59,709 nucleotides of DNA, from positions 1-59,709 of the forward strand of contig DVJL01000066.1 of assembly GCA_018716805.1 (NCBI GenBank). The letters are read 5' to 3'. Source of the DNA: Candidatus Faecivicinus avistercoris (GTDB lineage Bacteria; Bacillota; Clostridia; Christensenellales; Aristaeellaceae). The position numbers and the translations under genes were made by a program. How positions within the stretch are numbered: position 1 is the first letter of the stretch; every line of letters begins with the position of its first letter. The notes under the pieces were generated by a model. The model was given only the letters and a program-made list of their open reading frames with translations. It was not told the DNA's origin and searched no databases. Of the stretch, positions 20,623-30,785 are shown one piece after another.

Positions 20623-21672
20623 ATGAGCGAAAAGAAGGGGAGAAACGTCGGGCGGGCGTTTGTCCGCCAGTGGCAGTCGAACCCGCTGTTCAGCACGGGC
20701 ATGGCGCTGCTGGTGCTGGTCGTATTGCAGACGATTGCGATGGGATTCGATTTCGCCAGCTTCGGGGAATGGCTGAGCAGCTTTCTCCGCAACTGGCTGA
20801 ACATTCTGCTGAACAACTCCTATGTGGGAATGATCGCGCTGGGCATGACGTTTGTCATCATCTCCGGCGGCATCGATCTGGCCGTCGGCTCGACGCTGGT
20901 CGCCGTGGGCGCGATGGTGATGGTGCTGGTCAACGAACAGGCGACCGGCCTGCTGACCGGGCTGGGCATCACCGGCGCGCCGGCGGTGGTCATCGGCGTG
21001 GTCGCGGGACTTGCGCTCGGTCTGCTGCTCGGCGAGATGAACGGCGTGCTGGTCACGAAGGGGCGCGTGCCGCCGTTTATCGTGACGCTGGGCACGATGA
21101 AGATCTTCCGCTCGGTCACGCAGTACTTCATGCAGTCGCAGCCGGGCATCACGCTGCCGGACGGCTTCAAGCAGATTGCCCGCGCCGTTCGCGCGCCGGT
21201 GCTCAACAGCATGCTCTTGCCGATTCTGTACTGGCTGGTGCTTGCGATCGTGCTGCACGTGGTCTCGCGGTACACGGCGTTCGGCCGCTATGTGTACGCC
21301 GTTGGCTCCAACGAGCGCACGACGCGGCTCTCGGGCATCAACGTCGACCGCGTGAAGCGGCGCGTCTATGCGCTGATGGGCGTGATTGTGGCGGTGGCGT
21401 CGATCGTGCAGATCGCGCGCATCGGCTCGATGGACTATGCCAGCGCCGGCAGCGGCTACGAGATGGACGCCATTGCGGCGGTCATCATCGGCGGCACGAG
21501 CATGTCCGGCGGCCGCGGTTCGATCGCCGGCACGCTGATCGGCACGCTGATCATCGCAGTGATGAACAACCTGCTGACGCTGGTCGGCGTCGATCCGTTC
21601 CTGCGCGAGGCGTTCAAGGGCGCGATTGTCGTCGCAGCCGTGCTGATGCAGCGCAAGGAGAACGCCAACTGA
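20623..21672 (+). CDS. Ribose-type sugar ABC transporter permease (RbsC-like)
   Basis: 349 residues, about nine to ten TM helices. CUT2 hallmarks are LGMTFVIISGGIDLAVGS, GRVPPFIVTLGTMKI, NERTTRLSGINVDRVKRRVYALMG and GTSMSGGRGSIAGTLIG. The ATG at 20623 comes 19 bp after the ATPase stop, with AAAGGGG upstream. It is the last gene of the operon, followed by a strong intrinsic terminator. Confidence 0.93.
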   Translation: MSEKKGRNVGRAFVRQWQSNPLFSTGMALLVLVVLQTIAMGFDFASFGEWLSSFLRNWLNILLNNSYVGMIALGMTFVIISGGIDLAVGSTLVAVGAMVMVLVNEQATGLLTGLGITGAPAVVIGVVAGLALGLLLGEMNGVLVTKGRVPPFIVTLGTMKIFRSVTQYFMQSQPGITLPDGFKQIARAVRAPVLNSMLLPILYWLVLAIVLHVVSRYTAFGRYVYAVGSNERTTRLSGINVDRVKRRVYALMGVIVAVASIVQIARIGSMDYASAGSGYEMDAIAAVIIGGTSMSGGRGSIAGTLIGTLIIAVMNNLLTLVGVDPFLREAFKGAIVVAAVLMQRKENAN

Positions 21673-21687
21673 TGGTGCGTGCAAAAG

Positions 21688-21721
21688 GCCGCCCCGGGGT
21701 TTCCCGGGCGCGGTTTTTTTC
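21688..21721 (+). terminator. Terminator of the ribose-type ABC operon
   Basis: A GC-rich stem-loop (GCCGCCCCGGGG / CCCGGGCGCGG) is followed directly by seven T residues. Confidence 0.8.
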
Positions 21722-21752
21722 TGTGCCTGTTTAAGATCCTGTGCAATCAAAA

Positions 21753-21779
21753 GGCGCGGATGGCAAAACCATCCGCGCC
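21753..21779 (-). terminator. Terminator of the MATE gene
   Basis: An 11-bp perfect stem (21753-21763 with 21769-21779) and a 5-nt loop; on the minus strand it is followed by TTTTGATT. Confidence 0.75.
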
Positions 21780-21844
21780 GGTCAAAAGCCCATTGGAGCG
21801 CGCGGGGGACGAAGCCGTTCGCGCGGGAGATGAGCGGGAGAAGA

Positions 21845-23230
21845 TCAGGCGCTCTTCAGCGCGTCGTTGCCGGCGCTGACGGGGAATTTCCGCAGCCGGA
21901 TGACGTAGCAGATTGCGTGCACAGACGCGGTGAGCACCCATGAGATCGGATACGAGATGTACAGCGTGTCGAGCGACCAGTCCAGCGGCATCACAAACCA
22001 GATCCACAGGATTCTGAACGCGCACGCGCCGGCCAGCGATACGATCATCGGCAGCACCGTGCTGCCCAAGCCGCGCAGCGCGCCGCAGAGCACGTCCATG
22101 ATGCCGCAGGTGAAGTAGGTGGTCGCGATGATCCACAGGCGCGTCTCGCCCGCCGCGATGACCTCGGGGTTGTTGTTGTAGATGCCCATGAAGAAGTCTT
22201 TGAACAGCAGCGCAACGCCGCCCAGCAGCACGCCGACCGCCGTCACGGTCATCAGACAGGTCAGGCAGACGCGGCGCACGCGCGCGTACATCCGCGCGCC
22301 TACGTTCTGGCTGGTGAACGTGATCGCGGCCTGATAAACGGCATTCATCGCGTTGTAGATGAAGCCTTCGATGTTGGAAGAGACCGTGTTGCCGGCGACC
22401 TTGATCGTGCCGAAGCTGTTGACCGTGGACTGGATCATGACGTTGGACAGCGAGAAGAACACGCCCTGAATGCCGGCCGGAAGGCCGATGCGGGCGATTT
22501 CCACGATCTGCTTGCGGTTGATGTGCAGCCGCTTTAAGTTGACGCGGATCGCGCCCTCCGAGCGGCACAGGCAGATCAGCACCAGGATGGCCGAGACTGC
22601 CTGCGAGGTAATCGTCGCCAGCGCGACGCCCGCCACGTCCATGTGGAACACGATCACGAAGAACAGGTTCAGCACCACGTTGATGATGCCCGCCAGCGTC
22701 AGGTAGATCAGCGGGCGGCGCGTGTCGCCGATGGCGCGCAGCACCGCGGCGCCAAAGTTGTACAGCATGTTGACCGGCATGCCGATGAAGTAGATCTTCA
22801 TATAGAGCGTCGCCAGCGGAAGCGCTTCCTCCGTCGTATCCATCCAGATCAGGAATGTCTCCGACATGAAGAAGCCGAATACCGCCAGCACGACGCCGCT
22901 GATCAGGCTGGCGAGGATCGCCGTGTGCACCGCGTCCGACATGCCCTTGTAGTCGTTCGCGCCGAACGCCCGCGCGATGACGACGTTTGCGCCGATCGAC
23001 AGCCCCAGAAAGAGGTTGACGATCATGTTGATCAGCGCGCTCGTCGAGCCGACCGCCGCCTGTGCGGCGACGCCGTCCTCGGCAAACTGGCCGACCACGA
23101 TGACGTCCGCCGCGTTGAACAGCAGCTGCAGAATGCTCGAGAGCATCAGCGGCAGCGAAAACAGGAGAATCTGGGGCAGGAGAGGGCCGCGCGTCATGTC
23201 CATCTCGCGATGGGCTCTGTGAAAGTGCAT
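21845..23230 (-). CDS. MATE family efflux transporter
   Basis: 461 residues with 12 predicted TM helices in two related halves. Family features are PLLPQILLFSLPLMLSSILQ, NAADVIVVGQF, VGSTSALINMI and, in the second half, GTIKVAGNTVSSNIEGF. MATE proteins export cationic drugs or metabolites in exchange for H+ or Na+. The start at 23230 has a ribosome site AGGAAGCGAGG. It is a single gene with its own promoter and terminator; the substrate is unknown. Confidence 0.92.
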   Translation of the reverse strand: MHFHRAHREMDMTRGPLLPQILLFSLPLMLSSILQLLFNAADVIVVGQFAEDGVAAQAAVGSTSALINMIVNLFLGLSIGANVVIARAFGANDYKGMSDAVHTAILASLISGVVLAVFGFFMSETFLIWMDTTEEALPLATLYMKIYFIGMPVNMLYNFGAAVLRAIGDTRRPLIYLTLAGIINVVLNLFFVIVFHMDVAGVALATITSQAVSAILVLICLCRSEGAIRVNLKRLHINRKQIVEIARIGLPAGIQGVFFSLSNVMIQSTVNSFGTIKVAGNTVSSNIEGFIYNAMNAVYQAAITFTSQNVGARMYARVRRVCLTCLMTVTAVGVLLGGVALLFKDFFMGIYNNNPEVIAAGETRLWIIATTYFTCGIMDVLCGALRGLGSTVLPMIVSLAGACAFRILWIWFVMPLDWSLDTLYISYPISWVLTASVHAICYVIRLRKFPVSAGNDALKSA

Positions 23231-23268
23231 CGAAGAAGACCTCGCTTCCTTTCAGTTTTAACGCGTGT

Positions 23269-23297
23269 ATTATAACATATTCCGATGTGGTTTTCAG
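23269..23297 (-). promoter_or_regulatory. Promoter of the MATE gene
   Basis: Minus strand CTGAAA (23292-23297), 17 bp, TATAAT (23269-23274) with an extended -10 (TGTTATAAT) that compensates for the weak -35. Confidence 0.6.
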
Positions 23298-23484
23298 TAT
23301 TTTTCGCGTGAAATTTTATGTGCTGTTGACGAGATGCTGATCTTTTCTGCGCCCCTGAACGCAGATGGCAGATTAACGCAAAATTCATCAGAAATCAATG
23401 GTATTATGCTATCGCTTTACTAAGATAAAGTGCTAAACTATATCCACAATCCCGGACGAAAACAAAGCGATGGAGGAAATGAAC

Positions 23485-24336
23485 ATGAAAAAGATCGTTG
23501 CGATGCTGCTGATGCTGACGATGCTGCTGACTGCGGCGGCCAGCGCCGAGACGTTTACCTTCAAGATGGGCTTTGACGCCGAATATCCGCCCTATAGCTA
23601 TCTGGGCGAGGACGGCGAGTATACCGGCTACGACATCGAGATGTGCCAGCGGGTCTGCGAGATCCTCGGCTGGGATCTGGAGCTGGTTCCGGTGAACTGG
23701 GACACGAAGCTGCTGACGCTGGATGCCGGCGAAGTCGACTGCATCTGGTCTGGCCTGACGATCGACGTCATCGATCCGGAGCAGTACACGCTGTCCTTCG
23801 CGTATTCGGACAACTCCCAGATGATCCTGACGAAGGCCGCCAACGGCATCGAGACGCTGGACGACCTGGCGGGCAAGATCGTGGGCGTGCAGCTGGGCAC
23901 CTCCGCCGACATCCTCTTGAGCGAGGGCGGCGACTGCGAGGAGCTGGCGGCGACGTTTGGCGAGCTGGTGCGCTTTGAGAACTACAACGTCTGCTTCACC
24001 GAGCTGATGGCCGACTCCATCGACGCCATCGCGATTGACATCGGCGTGGCCGCCGAGAAGATCGCCCAGTACGGCGACGAGTATATGATGCTGGACGAGT
24101 CGTTCGCCTCGGAGGAATACGGCATCTGCTTCCGCAAGGACGATACCGAGATGTGCGCGCAGGTTGAGGAAGCCTTCATGCAGCTGGTCGAGGACGGCAC
24201 CTACGTCGAGCTGGCCGAGAAGTACGGCCTGGACACCGCGGCGCTGTGCCTGGCGAGCGACGCTGAGGCCACCGCCGAGGCGGAACCGGCGGCCGAAGAA
24301 GCCGCCGCTGCGGAGACGGAGGAAGCTACGGAATAA
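23485..24336 (+). CDS. Polar amino acid ABC transporter substrate-binding protein
   Basis: 283 residues, type II binding fold. The signal peptide covers residues 1-21 (ending AAASAETF), again with no lipobox. Family motifs are FDAEYPPYSYLGEDGEYTGYDIEM, DCIWSGLTI and IVGVQLGTSAD. The last 25 residues are an Ala/Glu low-complexity tail beyond the normal domain. The ATG at 23485 follows GGAGGAA. It delivers an amino acid to the permease at 24461; the Asp and Glu in the pocket region suit polar amino acids, but the ligand is not fixed. Confidence 0.92.
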   Translation: MKKIVAMLLMLTMLLTAAASAETFTFKMGFDAEYPPYSYLGEDGEYTGYDIEMCQRVCEILGWDLELVPVNWDTKLLTLDAGEVDCIWSGLTIDVIDPEQYTLSFAYSDNSQMILTKAANGIETLDDLAGKIVGVQLGTSADILLSEGGDCEELAATFGELVRFENYNVCFTELMADSIDAIAIDIGVAAEKIAQYGDEYMMLDESFASEEYGICFRKDDTEMCAQVEEAFMQLVEDGTYVELAEKYGLDTAALCLASDAEATAEAEPAAEEAAAAETEEATE

Positions 24337-24379
24337 GCCGTCGGAAATGGGCGATGCTGCCGCCCCATGAGGGCGCTTG

Positions 24380-24418
24380 GGACAGAGGGAACGGGCGAAT
24401 CCGATCCTCCCTCTGTCC
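24380..24418 (+). terminator. Intra-operon hairpin after the amino acid binding protein
   Basis: An 11-bp perfect stem (24380-24390 with 24408-24418) and a 17-nt loop, without a T tract. As in the ribose-type operon, it separates an abundant binding protein from its permease. Confidence 0.6.
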
Positions 24419-24460
24419 ATGATTTGCGCCGGGGATGCGCGCAAAGGAGGAATGGACAAG

Positions 24461-25114
24461 ATGAAGATGTCAATTGGCGCGATGATCCAGACGATGAGCG
24501 AGGGCCTTGGCCGGACGTGCGCGATCTTCGGCCTCACGCTGCTGTTCTCGCTGCCGCTGGGACTGATATTTGCGCTGCTGCGCAAATCGCGGTTCGCACC
24601 GGTTCGCATGGTCATGCGCGTGTTCATCTCGGTTTTGCGCGGCACGCCGCTGATGCTGCAGCTGCTGGCGGTGACCTATGGGCCGGTCTATCTGTTTGAT
24701 ATGAGCATTTCGCGCAACAAGCTGGTTCCGATCATCATCGGTTTTGCGCTCAACTACGCAGCGTACTTCGCCGAGATCTACCGCGGCGGGATCGAGTCCA
24801 TGCCCGTCGGCCAGTACGAGGCCGCGGCCGTGCTGGGCTACAGCCGGTTCCAGACGTTCATGCGGATCATCCTGCCGCAGGTCGTCAAGCGGATCCTGCC
24901 CTCGGTGACCAACGAGGTCATCACGCTGGTCAAGGACACGTCGATGGCGTTCACTGTGGCGTATCAGGAGATGTTCACCATCGGCAAGCAGATCGCGAGC
25001 ACCACGACCAGCTTCATGCCGTTCGTGATCGCCGGCGTGTTCTATTACATCTTCAATTCGCTGGTGGCGTTCGTGATGTCGCTGTTTGAAAAGCGGCTGA
25101 GCTATTATCGCTGA
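24461..25114 (+). CDS. Polar amino acid ABC transporter permease
   Basis: 217 residues, about five TM helices, HisM/GlnP type. Motifs are RVFISVLRGTPLMLQLL, the EAA-like GQYEAAAVLGYSRFQTFMRIILPQ and NEVITLVKDTSMAF. The ATG at 24461 is chosen because AAAGGAGG (24443-24450) is too close to an in-frame ATG at 24452. It is the only permease, so the channel is probably a homodimer. Confidence 0.92.
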   Translation: MKMSIGAMIQTMSEGLGRTCAIFGLTLLFSLPLGLIFALLRKSRFAPVRMVMRVFISVLRGTPLMLQLLAVTYGPVYLFDMSISRNKLVPIIIGFALNYAAYFAEIYRGGIESMPVGQYEAAAVLGYSRFQTFMRIILPQVVKRILPSVTNEVITLVKDTSMAFTVAYQEMFTIGKQIASTTTSFMPFVIAGVFYYIFNSLVAFVMSLFEKRLSYYR

Positions 25115-25129
25115 GGGGAGGGAACGGCA

Positions 25130-25885
25130 ATGCGGATTCTCGAAATCAATCACTGCCGCAAGCAGTTTGGCACGGCGGAGGTGCTGACGGACATCAGCCT
25201 CTCGGTGGACGAAGGGCAGGTCGTGTCGATCATCGGGCCGTCCGGATCGGGCAAGTCGACGCTATTGCGGTGCGCGACGCTGCTGGAGACCATGGACGGC
25301 GGCGAGATGCGCTATCTGGACAAGGTCGCCGTGCGCGAGGAGAACGGCCGCGCGGTCTATGCGTCCGCATCGGAGCTGAAGCAGATTCGCTCGTACTTCG
25401 GGCTGGTGTTTCAGAACTTCAACCTCTTTCCGCACTATTCGGTGCTCAAGAACATCACCGAGGCGCCGATGCTGGTGCAGAGGCGCAAGCGCGACGAGGT
25501 CGTCGCGACGGCGCGCGAACTGCTGAAGAAGATGGGCCTCGCCGATCGCGAGAACGCCTATCCCTACCAGCTGTCCGGCGGCCAGCAGCAGCGCGTGTCA
25601 ATCGCGCGCGCGCTGGCGATGCGGCCGAAGATTCTGTTCTTCGACGAGCCGACCTCCGCGCTCGACCCCGAGCTGACCGGCGAAATCCTGAAGGTCATCC
25701 GCGACCTCGCGGCCGAGCACATGACGATGGTGATCGTCACGCACGAGATGTCGTTTGCGCGCGACGTCTCCGACCATGTGATCTTTATGGACGGCGGCGT
25801 GATCGTCGAGCAGGGACGGCCCGACGACGTCATCAACCATCCCAAACAGGAGCGCACGGTTCAGTTCTTGAGCCGGTTCAACTGA
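25130..25885 (+). CDS. Polar amino acid ABC transporter ATPase (GlnQ-like)
   Basis: 251 residues with Walker [11 protein letters not shown]-loop [18 protein letters not shown], signature [17 protein letters not shown], Walker [13 protein letters not shown] and H-loop VTHEM, all intact. This is a cytoplasmic ATPase for the amino acid importer. It starts 15 bp after the permease stop behind GAGGGAGGG. The 258-bp region downstream (25886-26143) contains no gene I can support. Confidence 0.94.
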   Translation: MRILEINHCRKQFGTAEVLTDISLSVDEGQVVSIIGPSGSGKSTLLRCATLLETMDGGEMRYLDKVAVREENGRAVYASASELKQIRSYFGLVFQNFNLFPHYSVLKNITEAPMLVQRRKRDEVVATARELLKKMGLADRENAYPYQLSGGQQQRVSIARALAMRPKILFFDEPTSALDPELTGEILKVIRDLAAEHMTMVIVTHEMSFARDVSDHVIFMDGGVIVEQGRPDDVINHPKQERTVQFLSRFN

Positions 25886-26143
25886 AGAGGCTTGGAAGTA
25901 TACAAGTTTTGCGCCCTTTGAGTTCGTTTGGCGCGGTCAATTCCCGACTTATCGCTGCGAATCCCTCCGCGGAAACGGGCAGAAAGTTTGATCGATGCTG
26001 CGGGCTTTTCCCGCTGAATTGTAGTCTGGAGATCGTTTGGAAATTTCGGGAGCGCGATCGCCGTCCGGTTGGCGGGGTCGCGCCCTTGCGCCTGAACCGG
26101 CCGCGACGAAGCGCGTCCGGCGCGTGAGTGGGAGGCGGTTTGG

Positions 26144-26953
26144 ATGGAAATTTCGTTTGTCAAGGTCAGCCCGACGCAGAACGTCACCATTTTGGTGACC
26201 TCGGCTGTCGCTCGCGAAGCGCAGGGCGCGGTGGCCGCGCGGCTGCTGGAGTGGGACAGCGTCTGCGGCGAGCAGGTCGGCTTTCTGGAGGCGCCGTCGC
26301 TGCCCGGCGCGCGCGCCCGACTTCAGATGATGGGCGGCGAATTCTGCGGCAATGCGACGATGTCGCTCGGCGCATATCTGGCCCGGCAGGAGGGGCTGGC
26401 GGACGGCGGCTGCGCGGAGTACCGGATCGAGGTCTCGGGCGCGGACGCGCCGGTCGCCTGCCGCATCGCCCGCGTTGGCGGCGCGTATCGCGGCACGGTC
26501 TGGATGCCGTTGCCGGAATCGATCGGCACGGCGGCGTTGGAGACGGACGCGGGCGCAGTGGAGCTGCCGCTGGTCGAACTGCCGGGCATTTCGCACGTCG
26601 TCGCGCCGGTGTCGCTCGGCCGGGCGGAGATCGAGCGGCGCATTCGCGGCTGGAATGGCGTGATCGGCGCGGAGGCGCTCGGCGTGTTGCGATTCGACGA
26701 GGACGCGCAGACGATCGAGCCGATCGTCTATGTGCCGAGCACGGACAGCGCCGTCTGGGAGCGCGGCTGCGGCAGCGGTACCGCCGCGCTGGGCTGCTGG
26801 CTGGCGCATCGCAAGGGCCGCTCGTACCGCGCGACGGTTCGCCAGCCGGGCGGCGAGATCGACGTCTCGGTGAGCGTGCAGAACGGGCAGATTTCCGGCG
26901 TGGAAATCGCGGGAACGGTGCGCATCACCGCGCTGGGCACGGCGTTCGTTTGA
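26144..26953 (+). CDS. DapF-fold amino acid racemase/epimerase
   Basis: 269 residues with the two-domain DapF fold. The two catalytic cysteines sit in GGEFCGNATMS (Cys68) and ERGCGSGTAALG (Cys209), the PLP-independent two-base pair. True DapF usually has the first motif as MCGNGxR and recognises meso-diaminopimelate; the GEFCGNATMS form is closer to DapF-like racemases such as the histidine racemase CntK. No opine or lysine biosynthesis genes are adjacent, but it directly follows an amino acid importer. The start at 26144 has GGGAGGCGG. The substrate is unknown, an L- to D-amino acid interconversion being likely. Confidence 0.75.
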   Translation: MEISFVKVSPTQNVTILVTSAVAREAQGAVAARLLEWDSVCGEQVGFLEAPSLPGARARLQMMGGEFCGNATMSLGAYLARQEGLADGGCAEYRIEVSGADAPVACRIARVGGAYRGTVWMPLPESIGTAALETDAGAVELPLVELPGISHVVAPVSLGRAEIERRIRGWNGVIGAEALGVLRFDEDAQTIEPIVYVPSTDSAVWERGCGSGTAALGCWLAHRKGRSYRATVRQPGGEIDVSVSVQNGQISGVEIAGTVRITALGTAFV

Positions 26954-26983
26954 GTCACGAGGGCGATTGAAAAGGAAAAATTT

Positions 26984-27092
26984 TGCAATGTCGAGTGAGT
27001 TCTCTGCTCGTTTTTGCGGAAAATTTGCGGGTTTTGGGGCGCAAAGCCGCGAATTCGCGGGGCCAAACGCCAGAAAAGGCGCTGAACTTGCA
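26984..27092. repeat. Inverted-repeat element family A, copy 1
   Basis: A 109-bp intergenic element that aligns without gaps to 36646-36754. Its ends are inverted copies of each other (left TGCAATGTCGAG, right reading TGCAAGTTCAGC on the other strand). It has an internal GCGGG/AATTCGC pattern and no coding potential, and resembles a MITE or REP-type element. Confidence 0.55.
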
Positions 27093-27132
27093 TTTTCAAG
27101 CACCTTCAAATGCTTGCAGGATGGGAACTTGC

Positions 27133-27165
27133 CGCTTTCGCAGGAAGCTGCGAAGGCGTTTTTTT
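27133..27165 (+). terminator. Intrinsic terminator downstream of the racemase gene
   Basis: An 11-bp stem with one wobble pair (27133-27143 with 27148-27158), GAAG loop and seven T residues. It probably ends the amino acid importer/racemase transcript. The rest of 27093-27494 has no supportable gene. Confidence 0.8.
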
Positions 27166-27494
27166 ATTTTGTCCCCGGAAACCGGCGCGGAAATCGCGCG
27201 AGAAGAAGGGAAAGGAACTGAAGCCATTTCTGCACAGGTGCGAAGCGGCCGCGACTGTGCGGCTGGCGGCGGCGAAACTCGCCGGGGTTCGCGTGGAAGC
27301 CGTTCGAGAAGAGGAAGAAGGAATCGAAATCACTTTCGCTCAAGTACGGAGCGGAAACAGCGGCACTCGCTCAGGCGCGAAGCGGCGGCATTCGCGTGAT
27401 CAGAGGCGGCGAAACTTGCCAGGCTCTGCGGGCTTCATGCCCGTACAGTCCGCTGGAAGAAACGCCTGCGGACGAAAAACCCCGCATCGAACAG

Positions 27495-27740
27495 GCGATG
27501 CGGGGGTTAAAGCCTTGCCGCCGAGCCATCGGCTGGCATCGAGCGGCACGTCGGCGCCATGTTTGGCGATGCGGGGGGGGTAAAGCCTTGCGGCCGAGCC
27601 ATCGGCTGGCATCGAGCGGCACGTCGACGCCATGTTCGGCGATGCGGAGATTTGAAGCCTTGCAGCCGAGCCATCGGCCGGCATCGAGCGGCACGTCGGC
27701 GCCATGTTTGGCGATGCGGAGATTTGAAGCCTTGCGGCCG
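27495..27740. repeat. Tandem repeat, about 72 bp, 3.4 copies
   Basis: Units begin at 27495, 27566, 27639 and 27711 with GCGATGCGG and contain GCCGAGCCATCGGC and GCATCGAGCGGCACGTCG. Spacing is 71, 73 and 72 bp; the last partial unit runs into the stop region of the HD gene. There are no unique spacers, so it is not CRISPR. Confidence 0.8.
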
Positions 27741-27742
27741 GC

Positions 27743-28282
27743 CTATTGCCCGTCTGAAATCTCGGGGGAATCGGCCAGCAGCCGGGCGTAGAGGCGGCGG
27801 AGCAGGGGATAGCTGCCGCGGGCGAAACCCTCGTAGAGCGCGCAGAGCTTGTCGACCAGGCAGACGGCCAGCCCCTCTCGCGATGCCGGCGGCACGAGGG
27901 TCACCGGAAACATATGCCGCCGGATGATGTTCTCCTCGAGCGGCGTTAGCGCGACGCATTTCCGCGCGTTTTCCAGCGCCGCGATCGGATGGTAGAATGC
28001 GTGCATCGGCTCGTGCGGCGCGCGCTTGCGCTGGTGCCAGTCGTAGAGAAAGAAATCGTGCAGCAGCGCGCCGCGAATCAGCGACCGGCGGTCGTAGCGG
28101 ATGCGGAGCGCGTCCAGCAGCAGCGCGCTGTAAAACGCCACGGCGACGCAGTGCAGCAGGCAGGACGTATCGCCGTGCTGCACGAATGCTGCGCAGCGCG
28201 ACAGCCCGGCCTCGCGGGTCAGTGCGCTCAGCTCGATCGCAACCATGTGCGCGCGCGCCATCGCCCCGGTGCGCAGAAACAT
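27743..28282 (-). CDS. HD-domain metal-dependent phosphohydrolase
   Basis: 179 residues. The HD core is visible as HGDTSCLLHCVAVAFYSALL (His36, His44), GALLHDFFLYDWH (His75-Asp76) and EENIIRRHMFP, the pattern of small cytoplasmic HD hydrolases acting on phosphoesters. The ATG at 28282 is preferred, 8 bp after GGAGGG; an ATG at 28288 is too close. The gene is bounded on both sides by tandem repeats, a 72-bp type at its stop and a 40-bp type upstream. The substrate is unknown. Confidence 0.85.
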   Translation of the reverse strand: MFLRTGAMARAHMVAIELSALTREAGLSRCAAFVQHGDTSCLLHCVAVAFYSALLLDALRIRYDRRSLIRGALLHDFFLYDWHQRKRAPHEPMHAFYHPIAALENARKCVALTPLEENIIRRHMFPVTLVPPASREGLAVCLVDKLCALYEGFARGSYPLLRRLYARLLADSPEISDGQ

Positions 28283-28437
28283 CGGCATCCCTCCCTTTGG
28301 AGAATGGAAAGTCTCGAACCGCTTCGTCCGGCGTTGCGAATCGGGCAGCCGCTCCGCTGAATGCGCGCAACCGGAACTGCGAGTGGAAACCCCCGCGTCC
28401 CGGCGCGAATTTCCGCCGGCCAGTCGGTATCGCGCCG

Positions 28438-28632
28438 GAGATTTGCAGCGTCGGATCGATCGCAAGTGCGCCGCGTCAGAAATTCGCGGCGACAAATTGA
28501 CCGCAAATGCGCCACGTCGGAAATTCGCGGCGACGATTGACCGCAAGTGCGCCGCATCAAAATTTGCAGCGTCGGATCAGCCGCAGTTGGCCGCGTCGGA
28601 ATTTGGACGACGATCGGCCGCAAGCGCGCTAG
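28438..28632. repeat. Tandem repeat, about 40 bp, five copies
   Basis: Units start near 28438, 28478, 28519, 28559 and 28598, each with (A/T)TT(T/C)GC(A/G)GCG followed by GACCGCAAGTGCGCCGCGTC-like sequence. They lie between the HD gene start and the arabinofuranosidase stop. The whole interval 28283-28663 has no gene apart from this array. Confidence 0.75.
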
Positions 28633-28663
28633 ATCTCTTCTTTCAGGCGTTTTCCGGCGTCAT

Positions 28664-30256
<1,593 letters not shown>

Positions 30257-30443
30257 CTATGTTCGCGGGGCACCGGCGCTTTTTGCCGGCAGGGCAGCAT
30301 CGTCGTACCTTTCACCGCCTGTGCGAACTCGCCGGGCAGGGCGTCTTTCGCCCGGCGGTGCGGCGGTGCGGCAAAGCGCATGCGCTGGGCCAATCTAGTC
30401 TTATGGGAAGCGGCGAAACCCCGCCAATTTCATGGAAGTGCCG

Positions 30444-30674
30444 AAAAAAAGCGCCGAATCCGTGCCTTCTCGAATTCGGCGCCTGCCCGGTCGCGCGTTG
30501 AACCGCCGCGCGGCCGGGCGTTTGGGGGGATGGCTGCAATGGATTGGAAGCATTTCATCAAGCATCGGGAGATCACATTGCACATTTTGAACATCTGGAG
30601 AGGAGAGGTTTGCAGCCACCTCACGGGGAAGCATTTGCCGTTGCCTGTACGGCTTAGTTAGCATTCCCTAACGC
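30444..30674 (-). ncRNA. Candidate small RNA, about 230 nt
   Basis: A compact minus-strand transcription unit: consensus promoter (30681-30709), predicted start near 30674, and an intrinsic terminator with a 9-bp stem (30474-30482 with 30451-30459) followed by seven T residues (30444-30450 on the plus strand). No open frame starts and stops inside it; the two overlapping frames run straight through the terminator. Two GTTAG-N6-CTAAC palindromes cover the promoter. A 5' leader for abfA is less likely because abfA has its own promoter. The remaining parts of 30173-30785 show no gene. Confidence 0.5.
30657..30672. promoter_or_regulatory. Palindromic operator candidate 1
   Basis: GTTAGcattccCTAAC, perfect 5-bp arms, lying at the predicted transcription start of the 30444-30674 unit; 26 bp centre to centre from the second site. 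It shares half-sites with GTTACCTAAC upstream of marR. Confidence 0.5.
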
Positions 30675-30680
30675 ACCTCT

Positions 30681-30709
30681 ATATTAGCATATCCTAACCT
30701 GTGTGTCAA
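30681..30709 (-). promoter_or_regulatory. Promoter of the candidate small RNA
   Basis: Minus strand TTGACA (30704-30709), 17 bp, TAATAT (30681-30686), in an AT-rich island. Confidence 0.7.
30683..30698. promoter_or_regulatory. Palindromic operator candidate 2
   Basis: ATTAGcatatcCTAAC overlaps the -10 box and spacer of the promoter at 30681-30709, where a bound repressor would block RNA polymerase. Confidence 0.5.
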
Positions 30710-30785
30710 TCCCTGTTTTTGTTAAGAATTTAGATTCGCACAAAATGCAGCGCGCCCACTCCAATCGGAGCGGGCGCAGGGGAGA

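Noticed and set aside
30401..30664. An 87-codon minus-strand frame starting inside the operator upstream of abfA
   Set aside because: It runs through the strong intrinsic terminator at 30444-30482, so most of it would not be transcribed from the nearby promoter.
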